29,340 nucleotides of DNA from Acidimicrobiaceae bacterium. GTDB lineage: Bacteria > Actinomycetota > Acidimicrobiia > Acidimicrobiales > RAAP-2. The stretch is taken from NCBI GenBank assembly GCA_003164275.1, contig PLSY01000233.1:14632-43971 (forward strand), read 5' to 3'. Below are positions 1 through 6,961 of this stretch, in pieces. The position numbers and the translations under genes were made by a program. Position 1 is the first letter of the stretch; each line of letters opens with the position of its first letter. A model generated the notes under the pieces. The model did not search any database and was not told the origin of the DNA. It saw nothing but the letters and a program-made list of their open reading frames with translations.

Positions 1-497
1 TGTTCGCCCCCTTCGACTGCGCCGCCCTGCTCTATCGCGAGCCCAATCTGGCCAAGGCCGTCCACACCCAGGACGCCTCCTATCTGGACGTGCTCCACAG
101 TGATGCCCCCGGAGAGTGGAACCCGAGCGACTACGCCTACCACCTGACCCGCCGGGCGCGCGGCCTGCCGCTCTGGTTCTCGTTGGCGGTAAACGGGACA
201 GCCGCGTACCGTGACGCCGTTGAGACCGTGCTCTCGGTCACCCAGCAGACGGCCGACCTCATAGAGCGCACCCCATACCTCGAGCTCGTGCGCCGACCCG
301 AGCTCTCCGTCGTCCTCTTCCACCGGACCGGCTGGGACCGGGCCGATCACGAGCAGTGGTCCGCCAACCTGTTGAACGAGCAGATCGGCTTTGTCATGCC
401 CACCATGTGGGAGGGGGAGACCGTTGCACGGTTCGCCCTCCTCCACCCGGACACCACCATTGACATGATCAGCGAGATCATCGCCACCATGGCCTGA
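1..497 (+). CDS. Pyridoxal-phosphate-dependent group II decarboxylase, C-terminal part (5' end outside window)
   Basis: The reading frame is open from base 3 to the TGA at 495-497, so the start lies upstream of the window. About 164 residues are visible. The segment beginning FAPFDCAALLYREPNLAKA resembles the stretch just after the PLP-lysine region in the aromatic-L-amino-acid/glutamate decarboxylase family, which commonly reads 'PYDCG..fvRd'. The rest matches the small C-terminal domain of that fold, including 'RPELSVVLFHR' and 'FALLHPDTT'. Family members decarboxylate amino acids with PLP in the cytoplasm. The catalytic lysine is not in the window, so substrate and activity cannot be read. 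The GTG at 90 is an internal codon, not a start. About 160 bases separate this gene from the next, so co-transcription is uncertain. Confidence 0.8.
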   Translation, partial: FAPFDCAALLYREPNLAKAVHTQDASYLDVLHSDAPGEWNPSDYAYHLTRRARGLPLWFSLAVNGTAAYRDAVETVLSVTQQTADLIERTPYLELVRRPELSVVLFHRTGWDRADHEQWSANLLNEQIGFVMPTMWEGETVARFALLHPDTTIDMISEIIATMA

Positions 498-660
498 CGA
501 CCGACCCAGCCGATCAAGCGAGCGCCAGCCGATTCGATGGTCAAGGCAGGGAAGCGCTGCGGCGCATAGCGTCTCTCCGGACGATCACGCCGGCATGAGG
601 CGGCGAACTTCCACCCCGCCGTCTTGTGGCACTCTGGCGCCACCAGAAAAGGAGTGAGAC

Positions 661-1746
661 ATGCCTGCAAACGTTCGTGGAGTCGTGGCCCTGGCCAAGG
701 GCGAGCCCGTTTCGCTGGTGACCATCGTGATACCCGACCCGGGCCCCGGGGAGGCCGTGGTCAAGGTCCAGGCCTGCGGCGTCTGCCACACCGACCTGCA
801 CTACCGGGAGGGGGGCATCAACGACGAGTTCCCGTTCCTGCTCGGCCACGAGGCGGCCGGCATCGTGGAGAGTGTCGGCCCCGACGTCACCTCGGTCGCC
901 CCGGGAGACTTCGTCGTCCTCAACTGGCGGGCGGTGTGTGGCCAGTGCCGGGCCTGCCTGCGCGGTCGTCCCCAGTACTGCTTCAACACCCACAACGCCA
1001 CACAGGCGATGACACTCGAGGATGGCACACCGCTCTCTCCCGCTCTCGGCATCGGGGCATTTGCCGAAAAGACACTGGTGGCCGCCGGGCAGTGCACCAA
1101 GGTCAACCCGTCGGCCCGCCCCGAGGCTGTCGGCCTGCTGGGCTGCGGGGTGATGGCCGGACTCGGCTCGGCCATGCTGACCGGGGAGGTGAGCACGGGC
1201 GACTCCGTCGCCGTCTTCGGGTGCGGCGGTGTGGGCTGTGCGGCCATCGCCGGTGCGCGCCTGGCCGGCGCGGCCAAGATCATCGCCGTCGACCTCGATA
1301 CGGGCAAGCTGGAACTCGCCCGGCAGTTCGGGGCCACCCACGTCATCGATGCCTCCAGCGAGGACGTAGTCCCGGCCATCCAGGCCCTGACAAACGGGTT
1401 CGGGGCCGACGTGTGCATCGAGGCGGTCGGGAATCCGTCGGTGATGGAGCAGGCCTTCTACGCCCGCGACCTGGCGGGCACCCTGGTGCAGGTGGGCGTG
1501 CCGACCCCGGACATGCGGATCGACCTTCCGATGATCGAGTTCTTCGGTCGGGGCGGTCAGCTCCGACCGAGCTGGTACGGCGACTGCCTCCCCTCCCGCG
1601 ACTTCCCGATGCTGGTCGACTTGTACCTTCAGGGTCGCCTCGACCTCGACCGGTTCGTCAGCGAGACCATCGGCCTCGAGGACGTGGAGGAGGCCTTCCA
1701 TCGGATGGAGCGCGGCGAGGTTCTCCGGTCGGTGGTGGTCGTCTGA
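661..1746 (+). CDS. mscR: S-(hydroxymethyl)mycothiol dehydrogenase, zinc/NAD-dependent (MscR type)
   Basis: A 361-residue medium-chain zinc alcohol dehydrogenase, the length usual for mycothiol-dependent formaldehyde dehydrogenase. Catalytic zinc ligands are visible at Cys42 (GVCHTD), His63-Glu64 (LGHEAAG) and Cys162 (GCGVMAG). Structural zinc cysteines are at 93, 96, 99 and 107. The NAD-binding Rossmann glycines are in FGCGGVG, about 186-192. Family knowledge: the enzyme oxidises the S-hydroxymethyl adduct of mycothiol and formaldehyde, and MscR also reduces S-nitrosomycothiol. The start is supported by AAAAGGAG ending about 6 nt before the ATG. The stop shares one base with the ATG of the following MBL hydrolase, giving translational coupling. 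The same pair occurs in mycobacteria (adhE2/mscR followed by an MBL gene), which supports this name over a generic alcohol dehydrogenase. Confidence 0.88.
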   Translation: MPANVRGVVALAKGEPVSLVTIVIPDPGPGEAVVKVQACGVCHTDLHYREGGINDEFPFLLGHEAAGIVESVGPDVTSVAPGDFVVLNWRAVCGQCRACLRGRPQYCFNTHNATQAMTLEDGTPLSPALGIGAFAEKTLVAAGQCTKVNPSARPEAVGLLGCGVMAGLGSAMLTGEVSTGDSVAVFGCGGVGCAAIAGARLAGAAKIIAVDLDTGKLELARQFGATHVIDASSEDVVPAIQALTNGFGADVCIEAVGNPSVMEQAFYARDLAGTLVQVGVPTPDMRIDLPMIEFFGRGGQLRPSWYGDCLPSRDFPMLVDLYLQGRLDLDRFVSETIGLEDVEEAFHRMERGEVLRSVVVV

Positions 1747-2366
1747 TGATCGACCGGGTGATCACCTCTGGGATCTTCTCCCTGGACGGCGGCGACTACG
1801 AGGTCGAGAACAACATTTGGGTGGTGGGCGACGAGCGTGAGGTGGTGGTCATCGACGCCGCCCACGACCACCGTCCCATCGTCGACGCGGTCGCCGGTCG
1901 CCGGGCCCTGGCAATCATCGCCACCCACGGACACAACGACCACATCAACGCGGCCGCTGACCTGTCCGATGCGCTGGACGCCCCGGTGTGGCTCCATCCC
2001 GACGACCTCATGCTGTGGGCTGACGTCTATCCCGACCGCCAGCCCGACGGGAGCCTGGCCGATGGCATGGAGATCACCGTCGGCGGGACCAGCCTCAAGG
2101 TGATCCACACCCCGGGCCACTCGCCCGGCGGATGCTGCCTCTATGACCAGGCCAACCACGTGCTGTTCTCCGGCGACACCTTGTTCAACGGGGGCCCGGG
2201 GGCGACGGGCCGGAGCTTCTCCAGCTTCGAGACCATCATCGAGTCCATCCGGGACCGACTCTTGGTGCTGCCTGGCGACACTCGGACGCTGACCGGCCAC
2301 GGCGACGAGACGACCATCGGCGCTGAGGCTCCCCACCTTCCCGAGTGGATCCGCGACCACGGCTGA
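1746..2366 (+). CDS. MBL-fold metallo-hydrolase paired with mscR (glyoxalase II-like)
   Basis: A 206-residue metallo-beta-lactamase-fold protein. The metal motif HxHxDH is at His61-Gly-His63-Asn-Asp65-His66. Further metal ligands are His125 (HTPGHSPGG), Asp144 (FSGDTLF) and His185 (LTGHGDET), the layout of glyoxalase II-type hydrolases. The ATG overlaps the mscR stop (ATGA-type junction at 1744-1748), so the two are almost certainly co-translated. From context it probably hydrolyses the mycothiol thioester-level product formed by MscR, such as S-formylmycothiol, to release formate and mycothiol. That role is inferred from the conserved pairing and is not shown by residues. The open frame continues upstream of 1746 through mscR in another phase, but the MBL fold begins at [11 protein letters not shown], so the internal ATG is the right start. 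Confidence 0.87.
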   Translation: MIDRVITSGIFSLDGGDYEVENNIWVVGDEREVVVIDAAHDHRPIVDAVAGRRALAIIATHGHNDHINAAADLSDALDAPVWLHPDDLMLWADVYPDRQPDGSLADGMEITVGGTSLKVIHTPGHSPGGCCLYDQANHVLFSGDTLFNGGPGATGRSFSSFETIIESIRDRLLVLPGDTRTLTGHGDETTIGAEAPHLPEWIRDHG

Positions 2367-2803
2367 CCCACCGGACATGGCCTGTGGTCACGTTGACCCC
2401 CGGCCTGCATGCCAATGATCCGTGACCTCCCCATGGAGCCCTCGCCCACGGATGACGGCACGTCTCCTCCACCGGGAGCTTCGGGCCGTTCGCCGGTTTG
2501 GCCAAAGACCCTGGACCGGCAAGGCTGGCCCACATCCTCCATGTCGATGCCATCTGTCGCCTCGGCCGGCCCGAAGAGGGGAACGACGAGCAATCAAAGG
2601 ACGTCTACGGGTTCGAAAGTTGACCGAACGGTGCAGCGCTTTGTTGGCGACGTAGCCGGGCGGTCGTCGGCGTCTCGGGCTTCCTCATCAGCTTGGCCTG
2701 ACGGCCCCCTTCACCCAACAGACACCGACGTCGGGCGTCGGGCGTCGGGCGTCGGCCGCCGCTAGAACCTCTCCGTCGCGTCCCCAGCCATCACCACGTC
2801 GGC
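2367..2803. other. Gene-free stretch between convergent gene groups
   Basis: No convincing gene is seen in these 437 bases. The short reading frames are compositionally odd (rich in Ser, Arg and Pro) and match no motif. The stretch separates the mscR-MBL pair on the plus strand from the minus-strand SDR/crotonase group. It contains one short tandem repeat at 2730-2757. No classical hairpin with a T-run was found. Confidence 0.6.
2730..2757. repeat. 7-bp tandem repeat, four units of GTCGGGC
   Basis: Three exact GTCGGGC units are followed by one GTCGGCC unit, in the spacer between convergent genes. Copy-number change here would alter no recognised coding region. It is read directly from the sequence and no function is apparent. 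Confidence 0.85.
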
Positions 2804-3226
2804 TCAGTGGTAACCGGGGGCGATGTGCTCGATCCACCAGCCAGGTGCAGCGTTCATCAGGGTCTGAAGGTCCCAGTAGTCCCACCAGCGAACGATGGTG
2901 CCGTCCCGGTACTCCTGGACGGAGACGAAGGGTAGGGTTACTTCCTCGCCGGTGTGCCAGTGCCAGGTCTCTGAGTGCTCGGTGACGACCGTGTCACCCT
3001 CGGCCACCATGAGGCGCAGGGTGTGCTCGTAGCCAGAGATCCGCTCCAAGCCGAGTCGTAGACGAGCCACGATGGCCTTGGGGCCATGAGCGAGGTCGTC
3101 GGCCGGCGAGGGCACGTCGGTGTACTCGCTGTCCGGGCCGAAGAAGCTACCGATGGCGGCCCAGTCCCGCTGGTAGAGGGCACGCCAGAACTCTTCGCAC
3201 CGCAACTTGTTGGCCTCGGCCGTCAT
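2804..3226 (-). CDS. SnoaL-like / NTF2-fold protein
   Basis: A 140-residue alpha+beta-barrel protein of the SnoaL-like/nuclear transport factor 2 group. Typical features are the N-terminal helix 'KLRCEEFWRALYQRDWAAIGSFF', a middle 'HGPKAIVARL..GL' segment, and the C-terminal strands 'VTLPFVSVQEYRDGTIVRWWDYWD'. Members include limonene-epoxide hydrolase-like enzymes, polyketide cyclases, and many small isomerases or binding proteins, so the reaction cannot be assigned. The start ATG at 3226 is preceded by AAGGAGC at good spacing. It is the last gene of the minus-strand SDR-crotonase-crotonase-SnoaL run, 73 bases after the crotonase. That context suggests a role in the same acyl-CoA, terpenoid or steroid-like catabolic route, which is inference. 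Confidence 0.75.
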   Translation of the reverse strand: MTAEANKLRCEEFWRALYQRDWAAIGSFFGPDSEYTDVPSPADDLAHGPKAIVARLRLGLERISGYEHTLRLMVAEGDTVVTEHSETWHWHTGEEVTLPFVSVQEYRDGTIVRWWDYWDLQTLMNAAPGWWIEHIAPGYH

Positions 3227-3299
3227 CGTTCGCTCCTTCGTCCGTCGGTCATGGGCACACCGGTCGCGTCGGGGGATGCCGAGGTCGGCGCGCGACCAC

Positions 3300-4070
3300 T
3301 CACTGCTGAGAAGAGCCGCGTCTGATGATCCGGTCCTTGCTTTCGAGCAGGGCGTCGGCGTCGAAGCGCTCCGTCATCCACCGAGCCGACCAGCGGGCCT
3401 CCTCGGCCAGGACGTCGGCGTCGGATCGACCGGCGAACGTCTCGTACATCGAGCGGAGCTCAGCGATGGTCGAGGGGTCCGATTCGCCAATGGCCCTGGC
3501 CAACTCCGTCGCTCGCGCCACCACCATCTCATGAGGCACGACCTCGCTCACCAGCCCCCAGGTCAGCGCTGTGGAAGCGTCAATGAAGTTGCCGGTCAGC
3601 GACATCTGCCGGGCCCGACTGATGCCGACCGCCTGGGGTAACCGGATGGTCATCCCTGCTCCGGGCATCACCCCGACACGGGCATGGGTGTCGGCGAAAG
3701 TGGCCCGCACCGAGGCGATGAGGAAGTCACAGCTGAGAGCCAGCTCGAGACCCCCGGTCACCGCCGGCCCGTTCACGGCCCCGACGATCGGCTTCATGGT
3801 TCGGGGGATCAGCTCCCGGCCGATGCTGCTCGCCAGCGTCCGCACCTGTTCGCCCCGCAGCCCGGACTGGGCGAGATCGGCGAGATCGAGTCCGGCGCAG
3901 AACGCCGGGTCCCGGCCGGTCAGGACCATGGCCCGCACCGAAGGATCGCCATCGTGCCCGACCAGGGTCTCGGCCAGGGAGCGGATCATTTCAGTCGTCA
4001 GAGCGTTCCGGGACCCCGGCCGGTCGATGGTGACGAGGGCGACAGCGCCGTCCACTTCGCTGGTGATCAC
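3300..4070 (-). CDS. Enoyl-CoA hydratase/isomerase family protein (crotonase), one catalytic Glu kept
   Basis: A 256-residue crotonase-fold protein. The oxyanion-hole segments are visible: FCAGLDL (about 58-63) and AVNGPAVTGGLELALSCD (about 98-115). Aligned with crotonase, the first catalytic glutamate is kept (Glu109, GGLELAL). The second position, normally in 'PEI.LG.iPGaG', is His129 in ADTHARVGVMPGAG. One-Glu crotonases are often isomerases or have other CoA-thioester activities, so hydratase activity should not be assumed. The start is GTG at 4070, giving the typical N-terminus MITSEVDGAVALVTIDRP; the ribosome site is weak. It lies 167 bases after the other crotonase gene and 73 bases before the SnoaL-like gene, all on the minus strand. 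Confidence 0.85.
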   Translation of the reverse strand: MITSEVDGAVALVTIDRPGSRNALTTEMIRSLAETLVGHDGDPSVRAMVLTGRDPAFCAGLDLADLAQSGLRGEQVRTLASSIGRELIPRTMKPIVGAVNGPAVTGGLELALSCDFLIASVRATFADTHARVGVMPGAGMTIRLPQAVGISRARQMSLTGNFIDASTALTWGLVSEVVPHEMVVARATELARAIGESDPSTIAELRSMYETFAGRSDADVLAEEARWSARWMTERFDADALLESKDRIIRRGSSQQ

Positions 4071-4221
4071 GGCCTCATTGCTAGCACCATGTCGACTATG
4101 TGTCTCCGCCCGGCATCGAAGGTGCCCAACAGCAAGTCCTTCGCTCGTGGCGTGCTTGCCCGCCCTGGCCTCGGTTCCGTTCAGCCGCTTCTTACTGCTC
4201 GAGATGAACGGCCGGAGCCAT

Positions 4222-4248
4222 CTACTGGTCGATGTACCTACTGGTCGA
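4222..4248. repeat. 11-bp direct repeat at the 3' end of the crotonase gene
   Basis: CTACTGGTCGA occurs twice, at 4222-4232 and 4238-4248, with a 16-bp period. The second copy contains the stop codon and last codons of the minus-strand crotonase gene. The pattern suggests a small local duplication. No function is inferred. Confidence 0.7.
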
Positions 4249-5062
4249 CTTCGTCGACCCCGGTCGTGGTGACGGGACGTCGGGCCAAAAAGGCGGCGAC
4301 CGCGTCGTCGATCTCACCGCTGGTGGCGGCCAAGGTCTGGGTCCGGTTCTCCAGGTGGATGGCGCTTTCGATGCTCGGGGCGTCGACATTCGACCAGAAG
4401 ACCTCCTTGGTCATGGGCAGTGCGAACGAGCCGAACGAGGTCATGGTCTCGGCCAGCTCGAACGCTGCTGCCAAGACGTCATCCGCGCACGTGGAGACCA
4501 TGCCGATGCGAAGCGCCTCGTCGGCACCGACATCCCGGGACGTGAGCAGCAGCTCGGCCGCCCGGGAGGCCCCGATGAGTCGAGGCAGGAGATAGGAGAT
4601 GCCGATGTCGCATCCCCCGAGTCCCATCCGGATGAACTGGGAGCGGAACAAGGCCGTCGGGCTGGCCACCCGCAGGTCGCAGGCCAGAGCTAGGGCAAAA
4701 CCGCCGCCGATGGCCGGGCCGTTGACAGCGGCGATCACCGGTTGCTGCAAGCGGTGGATCTTGGTCGGGAGGCTGGCGATCCTGGCCTGGGAGAGCATCG
4801 AAGCACGGGGGCCCGAGGTGCCCTCGGCGACCGGCGACCCGCCGTACTGCAGGAGGTCGAGGCCCGAGCAAAACCCACGACCGGCCCCGGTGACGATGAC
4901 CACTCGACACGAATTGTCCCGTTCGATGTCATCGAGCGCCTGGTGGAGCTCCTCGACCAGGGCGAAGGAAAGGGCATTGAGACGGTCGGGCTGGTTGAGG
5001 GTCACGACGGCCACGTCAGACCTCGCTCGGTCGACCAGGACCAGGGGTGATTGCGAGCTCAT
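4238..5062 (-). CDS. Crotonase-family protein (enoyl-CoA hydratase-like) lacking both catalytic glutamates
   Basis: A 274-residue crotonase-fold protein with N-terminal VTLNQPDRLNALS, oxyanion-hole segment FCSGLDL (about 64-70) and AAVNGPAIGGGFALALACDLRVAS (about 111-134). At the usual first catalytic Glu there is Ala123 (GGGFALA). The second position falls at about Phe143 in RSQFIRMGLGG. The segment 'CDIGISYLLPRLIG' resembles actinobacterial EchA12-like proteins, which also depart from classical hydratases. CoA-thioester binding is likely, but the chemistry is unknown. The start ATG at 5062 has AGGAAAG upstream. The gene begins 33 bases after the SDR stop, so the two probably share a transcript. 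Confidence 0.83.
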   Translation of the reverse strand: MSSQSPLVLVDRARSDVAVVTLNQPDRLNALSFALVEELHQALDDIERDNSCRVVIVTGAGRGFCSGLDLLQYGGSPVAEGTSGPRASMLSQARIASLPTKIHRLQQPVIAAVNGPAIGGGFALALACDLRVASPTALFRSQFIRMGLGGCDIGISYLLPRLIGASRAAELLLTSRDVGADEALRIGMVSTCADDVLAAAFELAETMTSFGSFALPMTKEVFWSNVDAPSIESAIHLENRTQTLAATSGEIDDAVAAFLARRPVTTTGVDEVDQ

Positions 5063-5095
5063 CGCTTCTTTCCTGACCGGGGGACCGCCGGCCGG

Positions 5096-5887
5096 CTAAC
5101 GGGCAACGAGTCCCCCGTCGGCGTGGACCACCGAACCGGTGACGAAGCTCGAGGCGTCTGAGGCCAAGAACAGCGCGGGGCCCACCATCTCCCGGGCATG
5201 CGCGGCCCGGGCCATCAGGCTGGCTCTGGCCATGGACGCGGCACCTTCGGGTCCTGAAGCCCTGACCATGTCGGTATCGACGGTACCCGGGGCCAGTGCG
5301 TTTACCCTGATGCCGTCTCGGACGAGGCCGGCGGCCAAGGCCTTGGTATAGGAAACCATGGCTGCCTTGGCTGCCGCATAGTGGGCGACCGAGGCCGAGA
5401 ACAGCCAGGCTCCCGCCGACACCACGTTGATCACGGAAGCGTGCTCTGAGGCCTTCAGGTACGGGAGGGCCTCCTGGATGAGGAAGACGGGGCCCTTCAC
5501 GTTCACGTCCACCGACTTGGCGAAGCCCGATTCGGTGAAGCTGCCGATCGGCTCGGCCAGGGCATTGGCGGCATTGTTGACGACCACGTCGATGGCTCCG
5601 AACCGCTCGACGGTCTGTGCCACCAGGTTACGGACGTCTTCCATCGAGCCCATATGGCAGGCAACGCCAATGGCGTCGATCCCAGCCGCCCGCAGGGCGT
5701 CTTCAGCTTCGGCGCAGGCCTCGGGCTTCCGGCTGGCGATGACCACACGGGCGCCGGCGGCGCCAAACCCCTCGGCAATGGCCCGCCCGATGCCCCGGGT
5801 GCCGCCCGTCACGATGGCCACCCGGCCATCCAGTCGGAACAGTCGGTCGAGGTCCAGACCCTGCCCCTCATTGACGTCATCCAACAT
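5096..5887 (-). CDS. Short-chain dehydrogenase/reductase (classical SDR)
   Basis: A classical SDR of about 263 residues. Counting from the upstream GTG at 5905, the cofactor motif TGGTRGIG is at 33-40, NNAA at 110-113, the catalytic Ser at 163 (NVVSAG), and the YxxxK pair at Tyr176/Lys180 (HYAAAK). The C-terminal 'FVTGSVVHADGG' is typical. It oxidises or reduces a hydroxyl/keto group with NAD(P)H; the substrate is unknown. The ATG at 5887 (MLDDVNEG) is preferred, but the in-frame GTG at 5905 adds six residues and neither has a clear ribosome site. It is first in the minus-strand SDR-crotonase-crotonase-SnoaL run, the set of a beta-oxidation-like or ring-degradation pathway. Confidence 0.87.
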   Translation of the reverse strand: MLDDVNEGQGLDLDRLFRLDGRVAIVTGGTRGIGRAIAEGFGAAGARVVIASRKPEACAEAEDALRAAGIDAIGVACHMGSMEDVRNLVAQTVERFGAIDVVVNNAANALAEPIGSFTESGFAKSVDVNVKGPVFLIQEALPYLKASEHASVINVVSAGAWLFSASVAHYAAAKAAMVSYTKALAAGLVRDGIRVNALAPGTVDTDMVRASGPEGAASMARASLMARAAHAREMVGPALFLASDASSFVTGSVVHADGGLVAR

Positions 5888-6062
5888 CTGCCACGTCCCA
5901 CCCACTCCCCGGTACCGACCCGATCCGTCTTCCCGGGAGAACGTACCGCATGGCTTGAGTGCGGGGCGTGGTGATGAGGACCAACAGGAGCGGCCGAGGG
6001 CTGCCGTCAGGCACCCGGCGATTCAAAACCGCCACGTGGGCGGCGCTCAGAGCACCGACCGC

Positions 6063-6068
6063 TACGGT
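6063..6068 (+). promoter_or_regulatory. Candidate -10 box for a leaderless YaaA-family mRNA
   Basis: TACGGT fits the actinobacterial TANNNT -10 pattern and ends 8 bases before the ATG at 6077, so transcription could begin at or near the start codon. No good -35 is seen, and no ribosome binding site precedes the ATG, which fits a leaderless start. Pattern match only. Confidence 0.4.
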
Positions 6069-6076
6069 GTCGCACC

Positions 6077-6862
6077 ATGCCGCGGCCTCCCTTGCTCCTC
6101 ATTCCGCCCTCGTTGGGCAAGGAGGTTGGGGGACGCATCAGCGCTGCCTCCGGCTCGTTCGACCACTCGCTGGCCGAGCCACGGGCCCAGGTGCTGGCCG
6201 CCTTGGGGCAGATCGTCCGATCGGAGGACGTGGCCGTCCAGGCCAAGGCATTCAAGGCGAAGGGCGAGCTGTTGGATCGTGCGGTCGCATCGGCAGCGGC
6301 CGTTGTCGAGCACCGGGCTCCGCTGCTCCCGTCCTGGCGGCGCTACACCGGAGTGGTATGGGCACACCTGGCCCCCTCCGCCCTCCCCAACCAGTGCCGG
6401 GCGAGAATCCTCGTCCCCTCGGGGCTCTATGGCATCACGAAGGGTACCGACCCGGTCGCCGACTACCGCTTGGGCATGCAGGGAGAGCTCGGCGAGCTCG
6501 GCTCCTTACGGTCCCATTGGAGAGATCCGATCACTGATCTGCTGGTCACCCGACTCAAGGGAAGGACGGTTTTCAACCTGCTGCCCGCCGAGCACGCTCA
6601 GGCCATCGACCTCGTCCGACTGGCCGCGTCAGCCCAACTGGTCAGCGTGCGGTTCGTCAGTGCCGACGGCCGTCAGGCTGTTGGCCACCATGCAAAAGCC
6701 GCCAAAGGCCAGCTAGCTCGGGTCCTCCTTCAAGGTGGCCTGGATGCCGCATTGCACTTCAGCTGGGATGGATGGACGACCAGACTCAGCGCCAACCGCC
6801 TTGACGTGTTTGCTCCCAATCATGCGGCTCGGCCTTCGGATCTGTCGTCTGAGCATCCCTAG
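6077..6862 (+). CDS. yaaA: YaaA/DUF328 family protein (peroxide-stress related)
   Basis: A 261-residue protein close in length to E. coli YaaA (about 258). The recognisable core is 'ILVPSGLYGITKGTDPVADYRLGM' followed by 'LRSHWRDPITDLL', matching the family pattern 'SgLYGllrplD...pYRLeMg...l..fW...i...l'. The later 'VFNLLPAEHAQAIDL' and 'RFVSADGRQAVGHHAKAAKGQLARVL' also fit, the latter in place of the usual 'K.aRG...R'. Family knowledge: YaaA limits iron-driven oxidative damage under hydrogen peroxide and binds DNA, although its exact reaction is unsettled. It lies divergently from the SDR gene and converges with the LAL regulator, so it is probably monocistronic. The long N-terminus contains the early family motif 'LLLIPPSLGKE' (usually 'iiisPsK'). 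Confidence 0.78.
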   Translation: MPRPPLLLIPPSLGKEVGGRISAASGSFDHSLAEPRAQVLAALGQIVRSEDVAVQAKAFKAKGELLDRAVASAAAVVEHRAPLLPSWRRYTGVVWAHLAPSALPNQCRARILVPSGLYGITKGTDPVADYRLGMQGELGELGSLRSHWRDPITDLLVTRLKGRTVFNLLPAEHAQAIDLVRLAASAQLVSVRFVSADGRQAVGHHAKAAKGQLARVLLQGGLDAALHFSWDGWTTRLSANRLDVFAPNHAARPSDLSSEHP

Positions 6863-6961
6863 TCGACGCCTTCGAGAGCGGCGACCGAGATGCTGGCCTG
6901 GACCTCTGCGTTCGCCACGGCCCTGCCGACCCCGGCTGCCCTTCTCCCCGAAGCCGAGGGG

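Noticed and set aside
541..1701. 386-codon frame on the minus strand across the mscR gene
   Set aside because: It is the shadow of mscR, whose plus-strand product has full zinc and NAD motifs. The minus product is Gly/Arg/Ala/His-rich with no domain.
624..1745. Long plus-strand frame continuous with the MBL gene, suggesting a larger fusion
   Set aside because: The upstream part is out of frame with mscR and Arg/Pro-rich. The MBL fold begins at the ATG at 1746.
2601..2625. GGGTTCGAAA, resembling a tRNA T-loop
   Set aside because: The flanking bases do not form the T-stem, and no anticodon arm or acceptor stem is found around it.
3684..4693. Plus-strand frames of 300 and 150 codons over the crotonase genes
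   Set aside because: They lie opposite two recognisable crotonases and have Gly/Asp/Arg-biased composition typical of shadows in GC-rich DNA.
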